A DNA stretch of 49,359 nt from Cystobacter ferrugineus (GTDB lineage Bacteria > Myxococcota > Myxococcia > Myxococcales > Myxococcaceae). The notes under the pieces were generated by a model, which did no database searches, had not been told where the DNA came from, and saw only the letters and a list, made by a program, of their open reading frames with translations. The stretch spans positions 2,575 to 51,933 of the forward strand of contig NZ_MPIN01000008.1 in assembly GCF_001887355.1 (NCBI RefSeq), read 5' to 3'. The position numbers and the translations under genes were made by a program. Shown piece after piece: positions 49,116-49,359 of the stretch (its first letter is position 1; every line of letters starts with the position of its first letter).

Positions 49116-49125
49116 TCTATGCTTT

Positions 49126-49141
49126 AGCACTCCCCATGCCA
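49126..49141 (-). promoter_or_regulatory. Sigma-54 promoter, sRNA copy 2
   Basis: TGGCATGGGGAGTGCT on the minus strand, identical to the copy 1 element, although the sequence just upstream of it has diverged between the units. Confidence 0.75.
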
Positions 49142-49247
49142 CTCCTTCCCTCCACCCAAAACCCAAGGATTCCAGGCACCTGGCTTTCTGGGGGGAGACG
49201 CGGGAGTCGAGCCGCTTTCAGCTCTGCAATGCAGCCCTGCAATCGCC

Positions 49248-49261
49248 TTTCACATGTGAAA
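49248..49261. promoter_or_regulatory. Palindrome upstream of sRNA copy 2
   Basis: Second copy of TTTCACATGTGAAA, with the same flanking CTGCAAT repeats, in the same position relative to the sRNA promoter of unit 2. Confidence 0.55.
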
Positions 49262-49314
49262 AGCCCCCAGCCCTTCTCTCCCGGGAGGCGGGGCTCGTCT
49301 GGCGCCCAGGGCCT

Positions 49315-49359
49315 GGAAAAGAAGACGGCCCGGAGCCCTCAGAAAGGGCTACCGGGCCG
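49315..49359 (-). ncRNA. 3' end of a third Pxr-like sRNA (cut by window edge)
   Basis: The first 39 bp of a third repeat unit (from 49321) match unit 1 exactly and hold the complete terminator hairpin of a minus-strand sRNA plus its U-rich tail. The rest of the gene and its promoter would lie beyond the window. Confidence 0.6.

Larger units (their letters stand above)
48667..49359. repeat. 325-bp tandem repeat carrying the sRNA genes
   Basis: The unit beginning GAAGACxGCCCGG recurs at 48671, 48996 and 49321, a constant 325-bp period: two full units and the first 39 bp of a third at the window edge. Units 1 and 2 differ at 3 sites in the ~125-nt transcribed part, at 8 in the ~70 nt just upstream of the promoter, and at none in the ~105-nt block containing the palindrome. 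The array may continue beyond the window. Confidence 0.95.

Noticed and set aside
48439-49127. Plus-strand open frames in the region after nuoN
   Set aside because: They run through the 325-bp repeat containing promoters and terminators, have no SD, and give no protein-like sequence.
48667-49359. CRISPR array
   Set aside because: The whole 325-bp unit repeats, rather than short repeats with unique spacers, and no cas genes are present.

Overview
The window is a dense, very GC-rich stretch (about 40 protein genes, short gaps, many ATGA/GTGA/TTGA overlaps). It most likely comes from a fruiting myxobacterium of the suborder Cystobacterineae (Cystobacter, Archangium or a relative). The grounds are the gene content: a GYF/DUF4388/DnaJ/TPR protein, a PilZ-receiver protein, an NtrC-type two-component pair, a eukaryotic-like kinase, large PAS/GAF kinases and, at the right-hand end, tandem genes that look like the Cystobacterineae developmental sRNA Pxr. 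The genus is inferred; no rRNA is present.

Layout. 1-3077: a truncated lipoprotein gene, a foreign-looking lipoprotein gene flanked by a 64-bp duplicated sequence, and a secreted protein. 3099-8783: biotin-dependent acyl-CoA (probably propionyl-CoA) carboxylase genes for carboxyltransferase, biotin carboxylase and a separate biotin carrier, with a nitroreductase, a small unknown protein and a DUF1877 protein among them. 8787-16031: a TSUP permease, a secreted protein of four six-cysteine repeats, a 1234-residue GYF/DUF4388/DnaJ/TPR protein with a huge Pro-rich repeat, a YhbY RNA-binding protein and an anchored ceramidase-like protein. 16032-20462: purF and a histidine kinase/NtrC-type regulator pair. 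20516-22566: a two-gene ATPase plus HNH nuclease module resembling the Septu (PtuAB) anti-phage system. 22548-27230 (minus): wecB, an RluA-type pseudouridine synthase and a PAS/GAF histidine kinase. 27324-33675: envelope and Kdo genes kdsB, an MsbA-like exporter, kdsA and kdsC with pyrG; between the exporter and pyrG lie a 16-codon leader peptide with a terminator and a small Cys-rich protein. 33758-39989: small regulators and stress genes (HTH-receiver protein, Hsp20, CPXCG protein, DUF309, MshEN protein, serB, a kinase-like protein lacking the catalytic Asp, and a PilZ-receiver protein). 40094-48363: a partial complex I operon, nuoE-F-J-K-L-M-N, with a promoter just before nuoE and a strong terminator after nuoN.

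48667-49359 is not coding. It is a 325-bp tandem repeat (two full units and the start of a third). On the minus strand each full unit carries a sigma-54 -24/-12 promoter, a predicted RNA of about 125 nt with a hairpin loop of seven cytosines, and a Rho-independent terminator. I read these as tandem Pxr-type sRNA paralogs, each with a conserved upstream palindrome.

Many genes here have a TAnnnT-like -10 element only 6-10 nt before the start codon, which points to widespread leaderless or near-leaderless transcription. The main items for follow-up are the sRNA array, the Septu-like pair, the leader-peptide/terminator RNA before pyrG, and the kinase with the altered catalytic loop.
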